Assembly: GCA_032433595.1 (NCBI GenBank)
Contig: JASWJB010000041.1
Span: 144,708 to 208,707, forward strand
Direction of reading: 5' to 3'
From: Conoideocrella luteorostrata
Lineage: Eukaryota > Ascomycota > Sordariomycetes > Hypocreales > Clavicipitaceae
DNA: 64,000 nt
Shown piece by piece: positions 24,608 through 36,361 of the stretch (position 1 is the first letter of the stretch; each line of letters opens with the position of its first letter). A program made the position numbers and the translations under genes. The notes beneath the pieces were generated by a model, which saw nothing but the letters and a program-made list of their open reading frames with translations, did not search any database and had not been told where the DNA came from.

Positions 24608-26844
24608 TGTTTTAATGTCTCGCCTCCCTCTCTGGGTTGCGGATGATCATTCACCACCACCAGCCGTTTCTCGGTGCCCGTCGGCTGCTTTCTGTTTTGC
24701 TTGTGGCTCCGAGTCTACCGTCGCTCATCAGTTGTGTGCCTCGGGGCTAACTGCGCATCATTTCGAACTCCGAAATAGGTTAATGATTCGTCAAATTCAG
24801 GGCGAGAATGGAATGCTGCAGACCACAGGCGCGAAAACAGACTGCGGGCGGTTGACAGATGTTAAGACATGCGCTGGCGCAAGACGAGAGAATAAATAAC
24901 AAGGCCAGGCAAGGGGACAGTAGCTGGCAAAGCTACTGATAAATTACAACAAGGTACTGTCTGTATATGCCAAAACAAGAAAGAATGCTGACCAGCAATG
25001 GATGCTCAGGCTGGGATAGGACGGACAGCGTCACGATTCACAGCCCACGAGAAGCGAGAATGAAGAAGTTGGGCTTCAGTTGGGCAAAGCAGGCCTGGAA
25101 AGAGGCCCAGCAAGGGGGTAAACGGCTTTAAGCAATGACCTCGTCCCGCAAGACGTTGTATATGCCTATGAAGTGAGCAGGGACTGCTCGGTATCCAGGG
25201 CCAAACTCGCAACTCGCGCGGGGTTCCTTTTTTTTCTCCCACCGGCTAGTTCAACCGCCCCGTTTGACGTTGAGGAAAAGTAAACAAACATCTGGGTGCC
25301 ACCCAGCAACGTGAGATAGGTAGCGCTGATAGGTGACTGCTGGACTGTGGCGCCCCACACTCTGCCAGGCTTTGCCAGGTTTCAAGTCCCAAGACTTGGC
25401 CCTGGGTGGGTTTTTGTTCGATCACTGGATGGCGCTAGCTAAGCCTCTGCCCCCAGAACTTAACATTGCTGGCATATTGGAGATGGGAGCATTGGCGTTG
25501 TCGTATTGTTGATGGCGCTGAGTTCTTCACTGTTCCCGTTGTTACCTCAAAGCTTCATTTTCCATATCGTTTTATCATATCGTTTTAGAGTTTGCCGGCG
25601 ATTTGGTATCGTTGTGCCGGAGACTCAGGCATACCTTCTAGTATATCCGGTGCACAGCAATGCTCTTGGCAACGGGACACCACAGCCCAACAATAAACAA
25701 TATACATTCGATTTATGTTGTATCGTGACACCAAACCCGTCCCTGCGGATGCTTTAGTACATAGCAGCGCTCCACAGTATGGTACCTGTGATGTGATCTG
25801 TTGAGTCCGCCTCGATAAGTGTAGGGTGACGCGATAGGGTCAGTTCTGTCGTAAACGTTGTTGTGCATGGCATGTGCTCCTGTGGCAGGCCAGCCACAGG
25901 CTTGATGTACAGTATAGCGCGACCTAGCACTTTAGCAGCGGCAAGAATGAACTGCCCGATTGTATTTATAATAAGAAGTCATAGCATAAGTCATTGTAGC
26001 TTCTATGCAAGATGGCCATTTATCATGAACTGGTAGATCAAAGCCGGAGGGGAACTTCTGGTTGTCAAGTTGAGCTCGTAAGCTCGAGTCGACGCAGGCA
26101 GTGTGCAAGTCTGTTAAAGATGTCAACCAGCAGTCTGGGTAAGAGCGAAGCGAGCTCAAGGTCGACGCAATAATCAAACGTCAGCACTCGCCATCTGATC
26201 TCGTTTTTCTACAGCAAAGAGAATATCAGCTCGTTGGTCCCATTGTTACAACGGACTTTCTCGCAGGCAATTGCATTGGGCGCCAGAAGTCCTGTGCCAC
26301 TGTTTAGAATCAGCAGCACGTGCGGGGGTTATTATCGTCCAAAAGAGTTCGTTGATGAGGTCACTGTCTACTAGCTTGCCCAGAAGCTGCAGTAAAAGCG
26401 GCACCTTGCATTGGACGAATCTAGATATGCACTGACCCAGAAGAGCCCACCAGGCATTTCTGGCCTGGCCTTTTCCGCTCATGACATCGCTCCACTAGAG
26501 GCTTTCTTCAACAATATTCCCCCGTCGCATCTAATCAATTGCATCAGATTGACTGGTATGCTCGGCTGCGAAAATAAAGTTAAAAGCAGTCTCAACAATT
26601 TCAACATCAGTCGACAACTCGGGAAGCAAAGTGTGCCCGCGAGGCCGAACCCTGCGACCTGTCGCAATTATGTCATCAGGCAAGAAGGGACCCACGGTGC
26701 TTGTAAGATCTATCGTAAATCGGCAATCATTCAGTTATCTCCTAACCCCCTAACAATTCCTATCAGGTAACCGATGCACGCGAGCGACCGAATCAACGTA
26801 GAGTTTATCGCCGTTCAGACACCGCTCCCGGGGCACCGAGTCGC
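24608..26844. other. Divergent intergenic region
   Basis: About 2.2 kb shared 5' region between the IQGAP gene (-) and the Rmd1-like gene (+). Open frames here are short and without motif. I see no repeat arrays. Confidence 0.55.
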
Positions 26845-28856
26845 ATGCCGATGAGGTTTATGACGGTCGATAATGTTTTGCAATACAACACACAAATTCC
26901 TTCGGGTCAACCACGAGAACCTCCAACACCACAAAGAATTATTCCAGCTGCCGGAGTTGGTCAGGGGAGACGTATGGTTTCTGGCGGCGGACTGCCAAAC
27001 CTTCACTCACGCACTGGCCAGCCCATGCCCTCGCGAACAACCAAGATCAGCCAGAAACTGGTTCTCTTACCAGAGACTGACGATAGCGTTGAGGGTGCCG
27101 AGGAGGAGATTGAAAGCGAAACTGTTTTGGCGCGGAGACTACAAAATGAGGAAAACCGGCCATTAAGAGACGAAGAATTAGATGTGCTCAGGAAGAGAGG
27201 CGGCATCAGAGGGAAGAGCTACGCCGAAAGACTCCCGAAACTACAGAGAAAGGACAAAGTCAGTCGTTTAACAGCATATTGCACTGCCCAGGCGTACAAA
27301 ACAGCTGAAACATCGGAATTTTTGAGAAAAAAGCACGAAGCCAAGACAAAGCTGTACGATGATTGTTTGTATGCAATTTATGCGTTACCACTCTTGAATG
27401 GCACCGAAGGATTTCGGGTCCGTGGTCGACCCATGCTGAAAACTCCAGGTACGGGCAAGACGATGCTAGATTTAGAGATTGAGAGAAGCGAATACCGAGA
27501 CCATCACGAAGGCTATTTCGAAGATGATGCGTATACAAACCCAGAGAGTCCCGAAAGAGGGGATCGAGGAGCACCTAGGTATGACCACTCCTCATCTCCC
27601 GGGAACGACGCCCATCAGAATCAAGAAGATGGCCTTCCATCGCACATGAGTCGCCTGGCCCCGGACGACAAGAACTTTGCCGAGATGTTCGTCTTTTCAT
27701 ACGGTGTTGTCGTGTTCTGGAACTTCACAGAACATCAAGAAAAAGACATACTTGCGGACCTGACATTTGCTGATGCTGGGGCCGGCGTCTCTCTTTTGAC
27801 TCGACCACTGGAACAAGATGACTTCGAGACGGAGGAGTTCCACTTTGAATACAGCCCGGACGTCAAGCGACCGCGAGTTTTCAATGACATGATCACTTTA
27901 CTGCCTCGATCGGATCATATGATCAAACTTACCATCAGTCATGCAATTGCGCAGAGTACTAAGCTGTGCTTTTTCGAGGAGAGGATGGGCGAAACCATGC
28001 TGGATGCCCAACATGTGCCAAAGACGTTGGCACTGACGGGACAGCTAAATATGACCAGGGTTGAGATTGTGACCCTCCTTGGCAGGCTGTTCAAGAGTCG
28101 GGTGGACATAAATCTTTGTAAGTACTTTCGAACAAATATGCCTACCATTCCAGCAGGATTTATGTGAAAACCATAATTGAGCCGAATGCTAACACGCCAT
28201 TTTTAATAGCGTCTAATATTCTCGATGTTCCGAATTTCTTCTGGGACTCGGAACCAACCCTGCATCCCCTTTACGTTGCCATCCGCGAATATTTGGAGAT
28301 TGACCCGCGAATCAAAGTACTAAATGAGCGGTGCCGTGTGTTCCTCGACCTTGCCGAAATTTTATCAGACTCGATAGCAGATGCGAAGATGAGCTACATT
28401 ACTTGGATTGTCATTATACTCATCCTGGCCAGTATCTTCGTTACACTAACCGAAGTCATTCTACGTTTTGTGATGCTCAAAAAGAGTAGTGCGAACGGAA
28501 GACTGGCGGAGCCATTTACGTCAATATCATGGAGCGGAAACGTTGACCCCTCGGAATTACCCGAGGTCCTGACTCTCCCTTCAGCCTCAGCTTCAGTTGC
28601 TACTCAGACTATTGGCAGCTCCATATTAAACGAAAAAAAAACATCCGAAGTCGGAGCAGTTACGGATCTTGAGGTTCTGGCGCTCACCCTTGGCTTACAA
28701 TCGAATGCTACGCTGGATGATGTTAAGCGCTGTATACATAATCTCAAAGACGCAATGAAATCTGCCGAGCATTGCGCCACTATTGAAGACTTGCCTCGCC
28801 TGCCCTCCGGAGAATTAAGGAAGAAACAGGACGTAAGACATTCAGGTTTATTTTAA
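26845..28856 (+). CDS. Rmd1/DUF155 family membrane protein
   Basis: Two exons, 26845-28117 and 28210-28856, giving 639 residues. Splicing joins VDINL to SSNILDVPNFFWDSEP, the family's conserved junction. The DUF155 (RMD1/Sif2-3/RMND1) domain covers roughly residues 175-545: RLTAYCTAQAY, AEMFVFSYGVVVFWNF, the DMITL and ISHAIAQSTKL blocks, VEIVTLLGRLF, and a final transmembrane helix (YITWIVIILILASIFVTL). The N-terminal 140 residues are low-complexity and acidic. An unusual C-terminal tail of about 120 residues follows the membrane segment and carries a VTDLEVLALTLGL motif with no match I know. Yeast Rmd1 is needed for meiotic division and localises to vacuole or cytoplasm; mitochondrial RMND1 is a paralog. 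The role here is not determined. Confidence 0.85.
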
Positions 28857-28947
28857 GCACACATTGCCGTTCAGCGATGGACGGGGAAGTTTGTTTCTTC
28901 GGCAGTTAGAATCAACACGTTCTCACGACTCGGGATACGGCTTTGCG

Positions 28948-29129
28948 TACTCCGTACATCTCACGACTAACTACGGAGTAAAGCCTGCGCTTATTCTGTC
29001 GTGAAGGATCCTATTCCCTGTTCCTTCAGCCGCGTCTTAACACGCAATGGTCATGCGGCTCTCAAACTATGACACTAGTGCCGATTTCTCTAATGCTACT
29101 CTACAATGACTACGGCTCTGTACGGAGTA
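28948..29129. repeat. Cluster of three TACGGAGTA/TACTCCGTA elements
   Basis: Perfect copies at 28948-28956 (reverse), 28972-28980 (forward) and 29121-29129 (forward), just 3' of the Rmd1-like gene. Confidence 0.85.
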
Positions 29130-29344
29130 CAAGCTTGCGCGTTCCCGGTTCCGATTATCCTGGCGTAAGAGAGTGGAGGCACTGTTGACAAAAGGCCTCA
29201 AACAATGAGGCTGAAATCCGCCGTTACAAAACACTCGAAAGAAACGCTTGCATTACGCATGGGAAACGCATGAAGGGTCCCAGCTAATTCCCCGTTCCAG
29301 CGCTAGCGCATATATCTCTTACATAGTCTGGTGTTTCAATGTAA

Positions 29345-29370
29345 TTTTTTTTTTTTTTTAAATTTTTTTT
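29345..29370. repeat. T15 tract with adjacent T8
   Basis: Fifteen T, then AAA, then eight T. It is a simple homopolymer, probably without specific function. Confidence 0.9.
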
Positions 29371-31567
29371 CTTTGGTTTGTACATACTTTTCGGGGTGCA
29401 GTTTTAACTACGGATCCTACCCTTCCCCCCGTCCCATCATATTTTAGCCGTTTAGGAGGGGCATCATCATCCAGGGTCATCGTGGTCTAGGGCGTTCGAT
29501 TTTGTTCTCTATAGGGAAATATTACTCAGTTACAGATTAAGTAACAATTGTCGGGAAAATCGGCAGGTAGCGCAGCACATGCGCTCTATGCAAACTTATT
29601 AGTCCCTTTGTTCATACCCAATGCACAATGCAGTAGTAATACAGTAGTAATACAGTAACTACTCCTTACAGAGTATGGGAATACCATGACACTGTAAAAT
29701 AATAGAGTACCGCATTTCGCACAAACTACAAGAGGGACCGCATTGTGGCTTTGCTCACTCAACTGGACAGATACCAGTTAGTTAGTTGGCAGCTGCGAAA
29801 AAAGAGTCGCGGAGAACGAATATTATGTCATACTAACTACTCCGTCCTCCGTGCGGAGTACACCATAGTTATAGCACGGCCCAGTTAACTACAGAACACA
29901 GTGCTTGCAAAGCAGGGCAGCCGCCCGGCTATCCTGGTTAATATCCGCGCTGCATGCATGGCTGCCGGGATGTGGGATGTAGACAGATAGGTGTGCCCAC
30001 ACACTCTCTCTGGGTTCGTTGCCAGTACAGTATTACGGAGTGCATGATATTACCAGCTTCATGGTTAACTAATTCGTACCTACATACATACGGAGCACTA
30101 TTATAGGCCGTTCCAGCTCCCGGAGGGTTTCTTACAACTGTCCTCTATTCAGCCAATGGGCGACTTCCATCCTCTTATAGTCATCGCCCGAAACGGATAA
30201 AAAGAAAGTAAAAATAAAAATAACAAAGGGGTCGCCTCAGCCCGTAATACTGCGAGAACAAATTTTATGCCATGCAATGCCTGAGCCATGTACGGAGTGG
30301 TTCATGTACTACCTGCGTCGCACAATACAGTAATTTCACTACAAGCCACGAAGTAAGGATGGTAAAACTACTAGTAGTACTCCGTCCGAGTTTCCTTCAT
30401 CATCAGCACAATCACAATACACACGCCCCCTGAAGCGAGCGCCACATCCTGCTACACGGACTTAGTCCAAAGTCCTATCCTTGAATGCCGTGACCCGAGA
30501 TTACCATTCACCGCGCTGTCCACAAGAATTCTCATACCTCCCCTGTTCAAAATGCCAGCTGCTCCATTTCTGTAAGAAAGGACGCGTATGCTTTTTAGCT
30601 CTCCTGATGAACCCCACAGTCCAGCTGGGCCCATCAGCGGCCCCCACTAGCAAATGGATTCTCCCCCCAGATCCTGATTGATTTTATGCCGATGCGGCCG
30701 CGGCCGTGAGTAGCAACTTCCGCTGCTTACTGCTTAACGAACAAAGTTGAGTTTACAACAGTGCATGGACATGCTTGCTCTGAAGCCACTCCTCTCTCCC
30801 GGTCAATGCCCTAGTTACATAGTAAAGATCGCTATAAGGTCAGGGACGGCTTCGTGTCCACGGAATACAGTTCTGGGACTGACGGCTATGTGTGGTGCCC
30901 GTTCATACCGAAAATCCTAAACAGGATATTTTGAAAGCCTTGACGAGGAGTCAATTTTAGCAGAGCCGTCAAGCGTGAGAATACCAAGTCGTAGACACTA
31001 ATAGCCGAGGAGTACCGACCGACGCAGGTGCCAGCGCTGGCTGGGGCTGACAGCGGTAGTCCGCTCAGGTTGAATATCGGAGACGTAGAATGAAGACGAC
31101 TACGTTGTTTGTGTTTATAATGATGATCAAGATAAGAATAACAAGACTACCTATCCTGAAATTGAATTACGGGATCCCGGCGCACAAAAATCACTGTGCT
31201 TTCTGCCAGCCATAATGCCCAAAACGCCCATAACCCATGCTACCGTGATGATGCCGCCTTTCCCCAGACAGATATAATAAAATAAGAAGGGATCTTTGCC
31301 CTTCGATGCCAACCCCCCCCATGGAGCTTTTATGTAGGCATGGAGCCAAATATACAAAACGTATTTCCCATCTCTGGCGAACAAGACGTAAAAAACCACG
31401 AGCGCGCCAGCTCCGAGGACAAAAATATGTTTACGAATCCTTCCTTCTGGTTGTCTCACGCCCCGCAATCTCAACACCACTGCCTCCAGTTCTTGTGTCG
31501 TCTATTGGGAAAGAAATAGATGAAAAAATAAATTCGGGTATCTCGAACGAAGAACGGATCGCGCGTA

Positions 31568-32811
31568 CTACCTGGAGTGTTGATCCACAGGCTGATATTG
31601 TGTTTGTTTTCTCTTCTTGTCAAGTTCGGCCTTGCTATAGATAGCCGCACCAACCATAGTGACGGCCATGCCAGCTCCGTTGAGCAGATCGACGGAAACG
31701 TTGAAAAGAAATATGCCAAGTAGAACTGTTAGACATTGCTTGAGATTGCCGCACACCGTCATCGTCAATGCACCAGCCAATTTGTTCGTGTTGAACGAGG
31801 AGATGTTGAGAAGAAGTGCAAGGAAGCCATTGCCAGTCAATGATGCAATTGATGTAGGAACAGAAATCTCTCCAGACGTAATAAGTTCTCGAAAACCTGC
31901 AACTTCGCCGGTGGCGGTAGCGCAAGCCAAGGCCTGCAGCGCAGCCAGAGGTGACATGCGCATGAGGAATTCGACAGGTGGCAACGCCAAAGACCCGGTC
32001 ATAAATCGATTAGTTACAACTGTCTGTTGTTGGTTGTACAAGGTTAGCTGTGCATGCCGCCATTGACACATACCCCACCAAGATTCGCAACTTACCTTGA
32101 TAGCGGCGAGAACGACCCCCAGTATGGTCAAAAGGAAACCAGCATCAGTAAACGTCATTTCGCCTGCAGTTGTCATAGCTGCACCAATTATGAGAGGCAC
32201 CAGGGATAGGTAGGTCATGTAGCTATAAGTACGGCCGTACCATGAACGATATATCAGGATGGTAAAGATGGGGCACAGCATGCGTATAGTCTGATAGAAC
32301 GGAACGGACACCATAGCCAGAGAAAGGTTGGATACGGCAATATTTGCCGTGAACAGTGCGCTGAAGGCAACAAGAGCAAGGTTTTCGCGACGACCCAAGC
32401 GTGACAGTTTGAAGTGACCCATATGCATCATTGCATATGTGCCCATGCTGGCAAAGGAGGCGTGAAGGAAGGTAAGGAGCCATGGAAAGTGGAACTACCG
32501 GTACTTTTAGTTAGAACGTGCACCGCTCGACACCAAGTCAACTTGATTGCCTTTCTCGCGTTGTGACTTACCATGCCCAGTACTAGCTTGTTGTAAAGGG
32601 TGAGCAGTAGGGAGAAGAAAAAATATGTCCCCAACCAGGTAAATTTGATGGTACTCGGAATGGAGTATTCATGGTCCAAATTCTGGTCTTTAACGGGTTC
32701 TGAGCGCCCCGCGGTTGCCTCAACATCTTGGTTTAAAGCTTTCGATTCGACGTCATCCCCTTGATACAGGGGATGAGCTAGTTCTTCGCTACTCCTCCGT
32801 GACATGATCAT
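31568..32811 (-). CDS. TPT-family (triose-phosphate/nucleotide-sugar type) transporter
   Basis: Three exons, 32572-32811, 32096-32494 and 31568-32023, giving 364 residues. An acidic cytosolic N-terminus is followed by about ten hydrophobic helices. Diagnostic stretches are TWLGTYFFFSLLLTLYNKLVL, FPWLLTFLHASF, SLAMVSVPFYQTIRMLCPIFTIL, KTVVTNRFMTGSLALP (rebuilt at the second junction) and SSFNTNKLAGALTMTVCGNLKQCLTVLLG. This is the TPT/drug-metabolite-transporter superfamily, whose fungal members sit in Golgi or ER membranes. The substrate cannot be told from sequence. The C-terminus is Lys-rich (ELDKKRKQTQ). The stop TAG overlaps a possible donor (CAG|GTAGTA). If it were used, the tail would change by a few residues or it would be a 3' UTR intron. 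A second ATG two codons downstream is an equal candidate start. Confidence 0.88.
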
Positions 32812-35800
32812 ATATGTTGTACGAGGATAGGGAAATAAAATTGATAATCGAAGGCGACTATATGAACCATCGGCTGTCGGAATTCTGAGTTGCGTTGCTA
32901 TGACGAAAGCATATTATGGTTCTGAGGCCAGTTAAAAATCAACCGTCTCAGCTTGGGTGGTTTTGGTTGTTCAATAATATGGAGTTTTGGAATAGAGGCA
33001 ATAGATCGGATTGTGTCGTGGCGGAGCAATGCTTCGGGACCGGGATCGTAATCGCTGTCGACTGGGGTTATTTGAGGCTGAGTACAGAGTAGTAGAATCA
33101 ACAAAAAAAAGAGGGCAAGCGATGTATATAAAGAAACACACAACAACAGAATGAGGTAGAGAACGTGATGGAAGATCAAGCAAAACTTCCAATATATTCA
33201 GATCCAGGGCATCAAGGCCTAGTGATGAGGAGGAAGGAAGATCAAGAGAGCAAAGGTGATTGCAGGAGGGGACGTAATGAAGAGAAAGTGGGAGAGGAAA
33301 CTAGGCCTTGCGTATTACGGGCTGCGTGGTGCCAAGTTCTTGAAGGCCACGCACTACTCCGTACACACAATCAATTACTAGTACCAGACCAGCATGCAGT
33401 GGCGGGCGCGGCGACGATGTGCACTAGCGACAGGCACGTTAGAAGGGGGTGGGTGGATTTGAGGCCAGAAGGAAGTGTGGACACAAGGGCTAGAAAGACA
33501 ATAGGAGGGGTGTGTGGCGAGCGGCAAGTAGCACTACAAGGGCAGGCAGGAGCACTGGACGCTTGGCATGACAGGGCATGGCATGGCCTCGCGTAAGTGC
33601 AAGTATGTACTCCGTACTCCGCATGGTAACTATGGCACATACGCATGTACTGGTGCTTTGGCTTGGCTGGGGCAGGGCAGCCTGGGAGCTCTGAGTCCCG
33701 TCGGGGGAAAGCTGCCGCAGGCAGCCGACTGCGCCGCAGCCGCAATAACTAGCAACTTGGCACCCCAACTGCCCCCCCGGAGCTTGGCGGGTGACATCAA
33801 TGACCTTCAGCATTCAACAAAACTGGGAGCGCGAAACAGTCGATAACAACAATTTAATGGGCTACCGACTACCTACCACCGCCTTGCATTTTATTCCTCC
33901 TCCCTTCATCCAATGTTCATTCAACTGAAGAGGATTTCGTCAGGCAGGATCGAGTTCTTCTAGAGGGTCTTGTGCTGCGAACCTCGGAGAGAACAGCACA
34001 GAATAAATATTCATCAGATTATATCGTCTTATTAATAGTTATATCAAGGTTAAGATAATAAATAAGTAATAAGAATACGTCACATACCACAATTCCCATC
34101 ACACGAACAGCACGACCTTGGGGGCGAATATAATGACACGAAGTAGCATAGTAATCTTGTGTGAACCAATGCTCCCTGATACAGTATATCCTGGTGAACA
34201 AATCATTTCTTGGCCGGCAACACTTCTTTTCCAAATGATTTAAGGCATGGTCAGCCAAATTATTACACCACGGCGGTAGCAAATATGCCAACAATCAGCA
34301 ACTGGGACGGAACTCTGAATGTCGAGTGGCTAGACGAAGATTAAGGTGACGGCCTAACCCGATTTCACAAATAAATAGCAGTAATTAATGAGAGAAAAAA
34401 TTTGTTTTCGTGGATGGTCCAACCTGACGTTTTGTCCAATAATGACAGTTCCAACTCCTTGGCAGCAACCTCTTCCACATAGGTCAGTGGCTCTACTGTG
34501 TGTAGCACAGTGGTGGCAATCAATCCTTTCTCCAGCAATCAGCAGACCCCATCGTATGGCACAATTCATGGGTGCCACGGCGACTTGTAAGGTGCCTGCT
34601 ATACCCAAATGTAACTAAGGAGATGAGGTTGAACTCCGAAACTGTTTCAACGAATGACTGATAATGGAGGAACTCACTTTCAGTACCCCCGTACTCCGTA
34701 GTCTTCAGAATAATACATCATCGGCGGGTTGTTCTTATTCCCGAGAAATGCACCAAAAAAGCGCTACAAACGAACTTTCCGAAGAGTCTTCCCCTTTTCA
34801 TCCATGTGTGGGGTAAGAGGCTATCCCTGCGTGCGGGTGCGCACTTGGCGTTCTAATATTTGACAGGGATGGGTTAGTCTCAGACTTGGCTAATTATTTT
34901 GTTTGGGTTCAAGCAGCCTTGTTGGTGGTAAGTTTTTATCAGGCCGTTTCTGTTCAATTGTTGCACTCGGCTGGCTCTGCCAACAAACACGAGTCAGGAT
35001 GACGAGTTCGGCACTCACCGCTCCTCGATGCGCAATGAAGAGATAAACCCACAAAGGGAGGCTTCCAAAAGAGGAGCTTTGCAGTACAGTATACTCTGTA
35101 ACTGTGGAGTACAGAGTCAACTCGGACAGCCAAGTTAGATAAGGGGGGCGAGCTGGTTCTGGCCGTATCTCAGGTACGGCAATTGCTGGCACTCTACTCC
35201 GTACTCTGTTAGACATGGTCAAACTGCCAGGTGGCTTTTCGTCAACATTTGGTTTCAGGACGCGTTTACGCAGAGACCCGCAAAAGTTCTTTAGAAGGGA
35301 CCGGACATGATGATTACCGATACGGAGTGCCCAGTAACTAACCACGGAGCGACAAGTGTGTAAATACGATTAAGCCTCAGCAGGGCGACAGGAGGGAGGC
35401 TACCGCTATGATGAAGATTAAGCCAAGTAATCTGAGTGCACCCTCTTCTCGACCAGCAAATAAGGGGGTCCGGTCTTGGCTCAAACTGCCTTGCCTTGGC
35501 ACCAGGCTCATGAAAGGGGATTTTAGTTGCCAGGTACCTATTACTGGTCTGTACGGAGTAGTTGACCAACTTCCATATCACCCAATGAGTCTCCTGCTGG
35601 TCCTGATAAGTTGGCTTGGCGGGCAACAGATGTGCATCACGCGATCCCAGCCTATTGACACTTGGCATCACAGATAAGGGAACAAACTTAACAAGCAAGA
35701 CAGTTGAGGCACGGAGTACTTAGTCTCTACCTATGTACGGAGTACGGAGTAGATTATGTTTTTAATATATACGGGATACTGTCCGGAGTTTTGGTTCGAT

Positions 35801-36063
35801 CCGCGTCGGAGTGGCTGTGTTCCGGCCAGATCTGTCACAGCAGTAAATTCTCAATACACATCGGTGACTGGAGAGAAAAGCGTCGCCGGCAACTCCCGGA
35901 TTCCGGATGCCAGGACAAGGGCATGACCCATAGCAGAAGACTTTGTTACGATATAGCAATGATCGAAGTGCCGCGTGCTTTGTGACACCGGAGCAAATCT
36001 TCCTATTCACAATAACCCTCTCGTTTTAATACTTGAACTCTTCCCATTCAAAACAAAAACACG
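32812..36063. other. Gene-poor stretch rich in TACGGAGTA elements
   Basis: About 3.2 kb with no supported gene. Perfect or near-perfect elements occur at about 33357, 33606, 34692, 35200, 35552 and in a tandem pair at 35736-35751. The hydrophobic minus-strand frame at 32898-33179 has no ATG at its start and is rejected. Confidence 0.6.
35736..35751. repeat. Tandem pair of TACGGAG plus TA
   Basis: TACGGAGTACGGAGTA, two overlapping copies sharing the 7-nt period of the arrays at 17.7 kb, in the opposite orientation. Confidence 0.9.
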
Positions 36064-36361
36064 ATGTCTCTAAAACTGCACCCGGCGGTGAATACAATAC
36101 ATTATCAGGTTGGTATCACTACAATACAATGCCTACGCAAGCGTTGCCCCTTGACGAGACGCCCAGAAAGCCAAGCCGGACCAGTGCACTCCAGCGGGGA
36201 CAGAATTGTGACTGTACTACGCTACTACGTACTCCGTACATTACGAATCATTGATGATTTCAGGTGGCTGCGGTTGGGTCTTGGCAAAGGGCAAAGCTCA
36301 CTGCTCGACGTGTGCTATCTGTTGCCGCCGTGGTCGTGCCTGTAACAGAACGTGCCCTTAA
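36064..36361 (+). CDS. Small cysteine-rich (metallothionein-like) protein, 3 exons
   Basis: I propose exons 36064-36087, 36195-36213 and 36264-36361, giving 46 residues. The second junction splits a Cys codon (T|GT) and creates N-C-D-C-G-C-G-W. After that come HCSTCAICC and ACNRTCP before the TAA. Nine of the last 36 residues are Cys, with C-x-C, C-x2-C and CC spacings like metal-binding thioneins. No single reading frame shows this; it appears only when the 50-nt intron is removed. A CA-rich leader and an A at -3 precede the ATG, as in expressed fungal genes. The 5' exon is the least certain: an unspliced start at 36129 (MPTQALPLDE...) would give a 73-residue form. No signal peptide is seen, so a cytosolic metal buffer is a fair guess. 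I know no named family with this exact pattern. The second intron contains a TACTCCGTA element. Confidence 0.5.

Larger units (their letters stand above)
28857..31567. other. Gene-free stretch rich in TACGGAGTA elements and homopolymers
   Basis: About 2.7 kb. It contains TACTCCGTAC at 28948-28957, TACGGAGTA at 28972-28980 and 29121-29129, with degenerate versions near 29838, 30035, 30291 and 30375, and T15 at 29345-29359. A minus-strand hydrophobic frame at 31151-31500 has no ATG near its start and is not called. Confidence 0.6.

Noticed and set aside
31151..31500. Hydrophobic 110-codon minus-strand frame downstream of the transporter
   Set aside because: No ATG near its start, and a TAG directly before it. 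The possible intron from the transporter stop joins it out of frame, so I cannot make a gene of it.
32898..33179. Hydrophobic minus-strand frame of 93 codons upstream of the transporter
   Set aside because: It begins with TTG and has no ATG before its last residues. The hydrophobic start comes from T/C-rich DNA.
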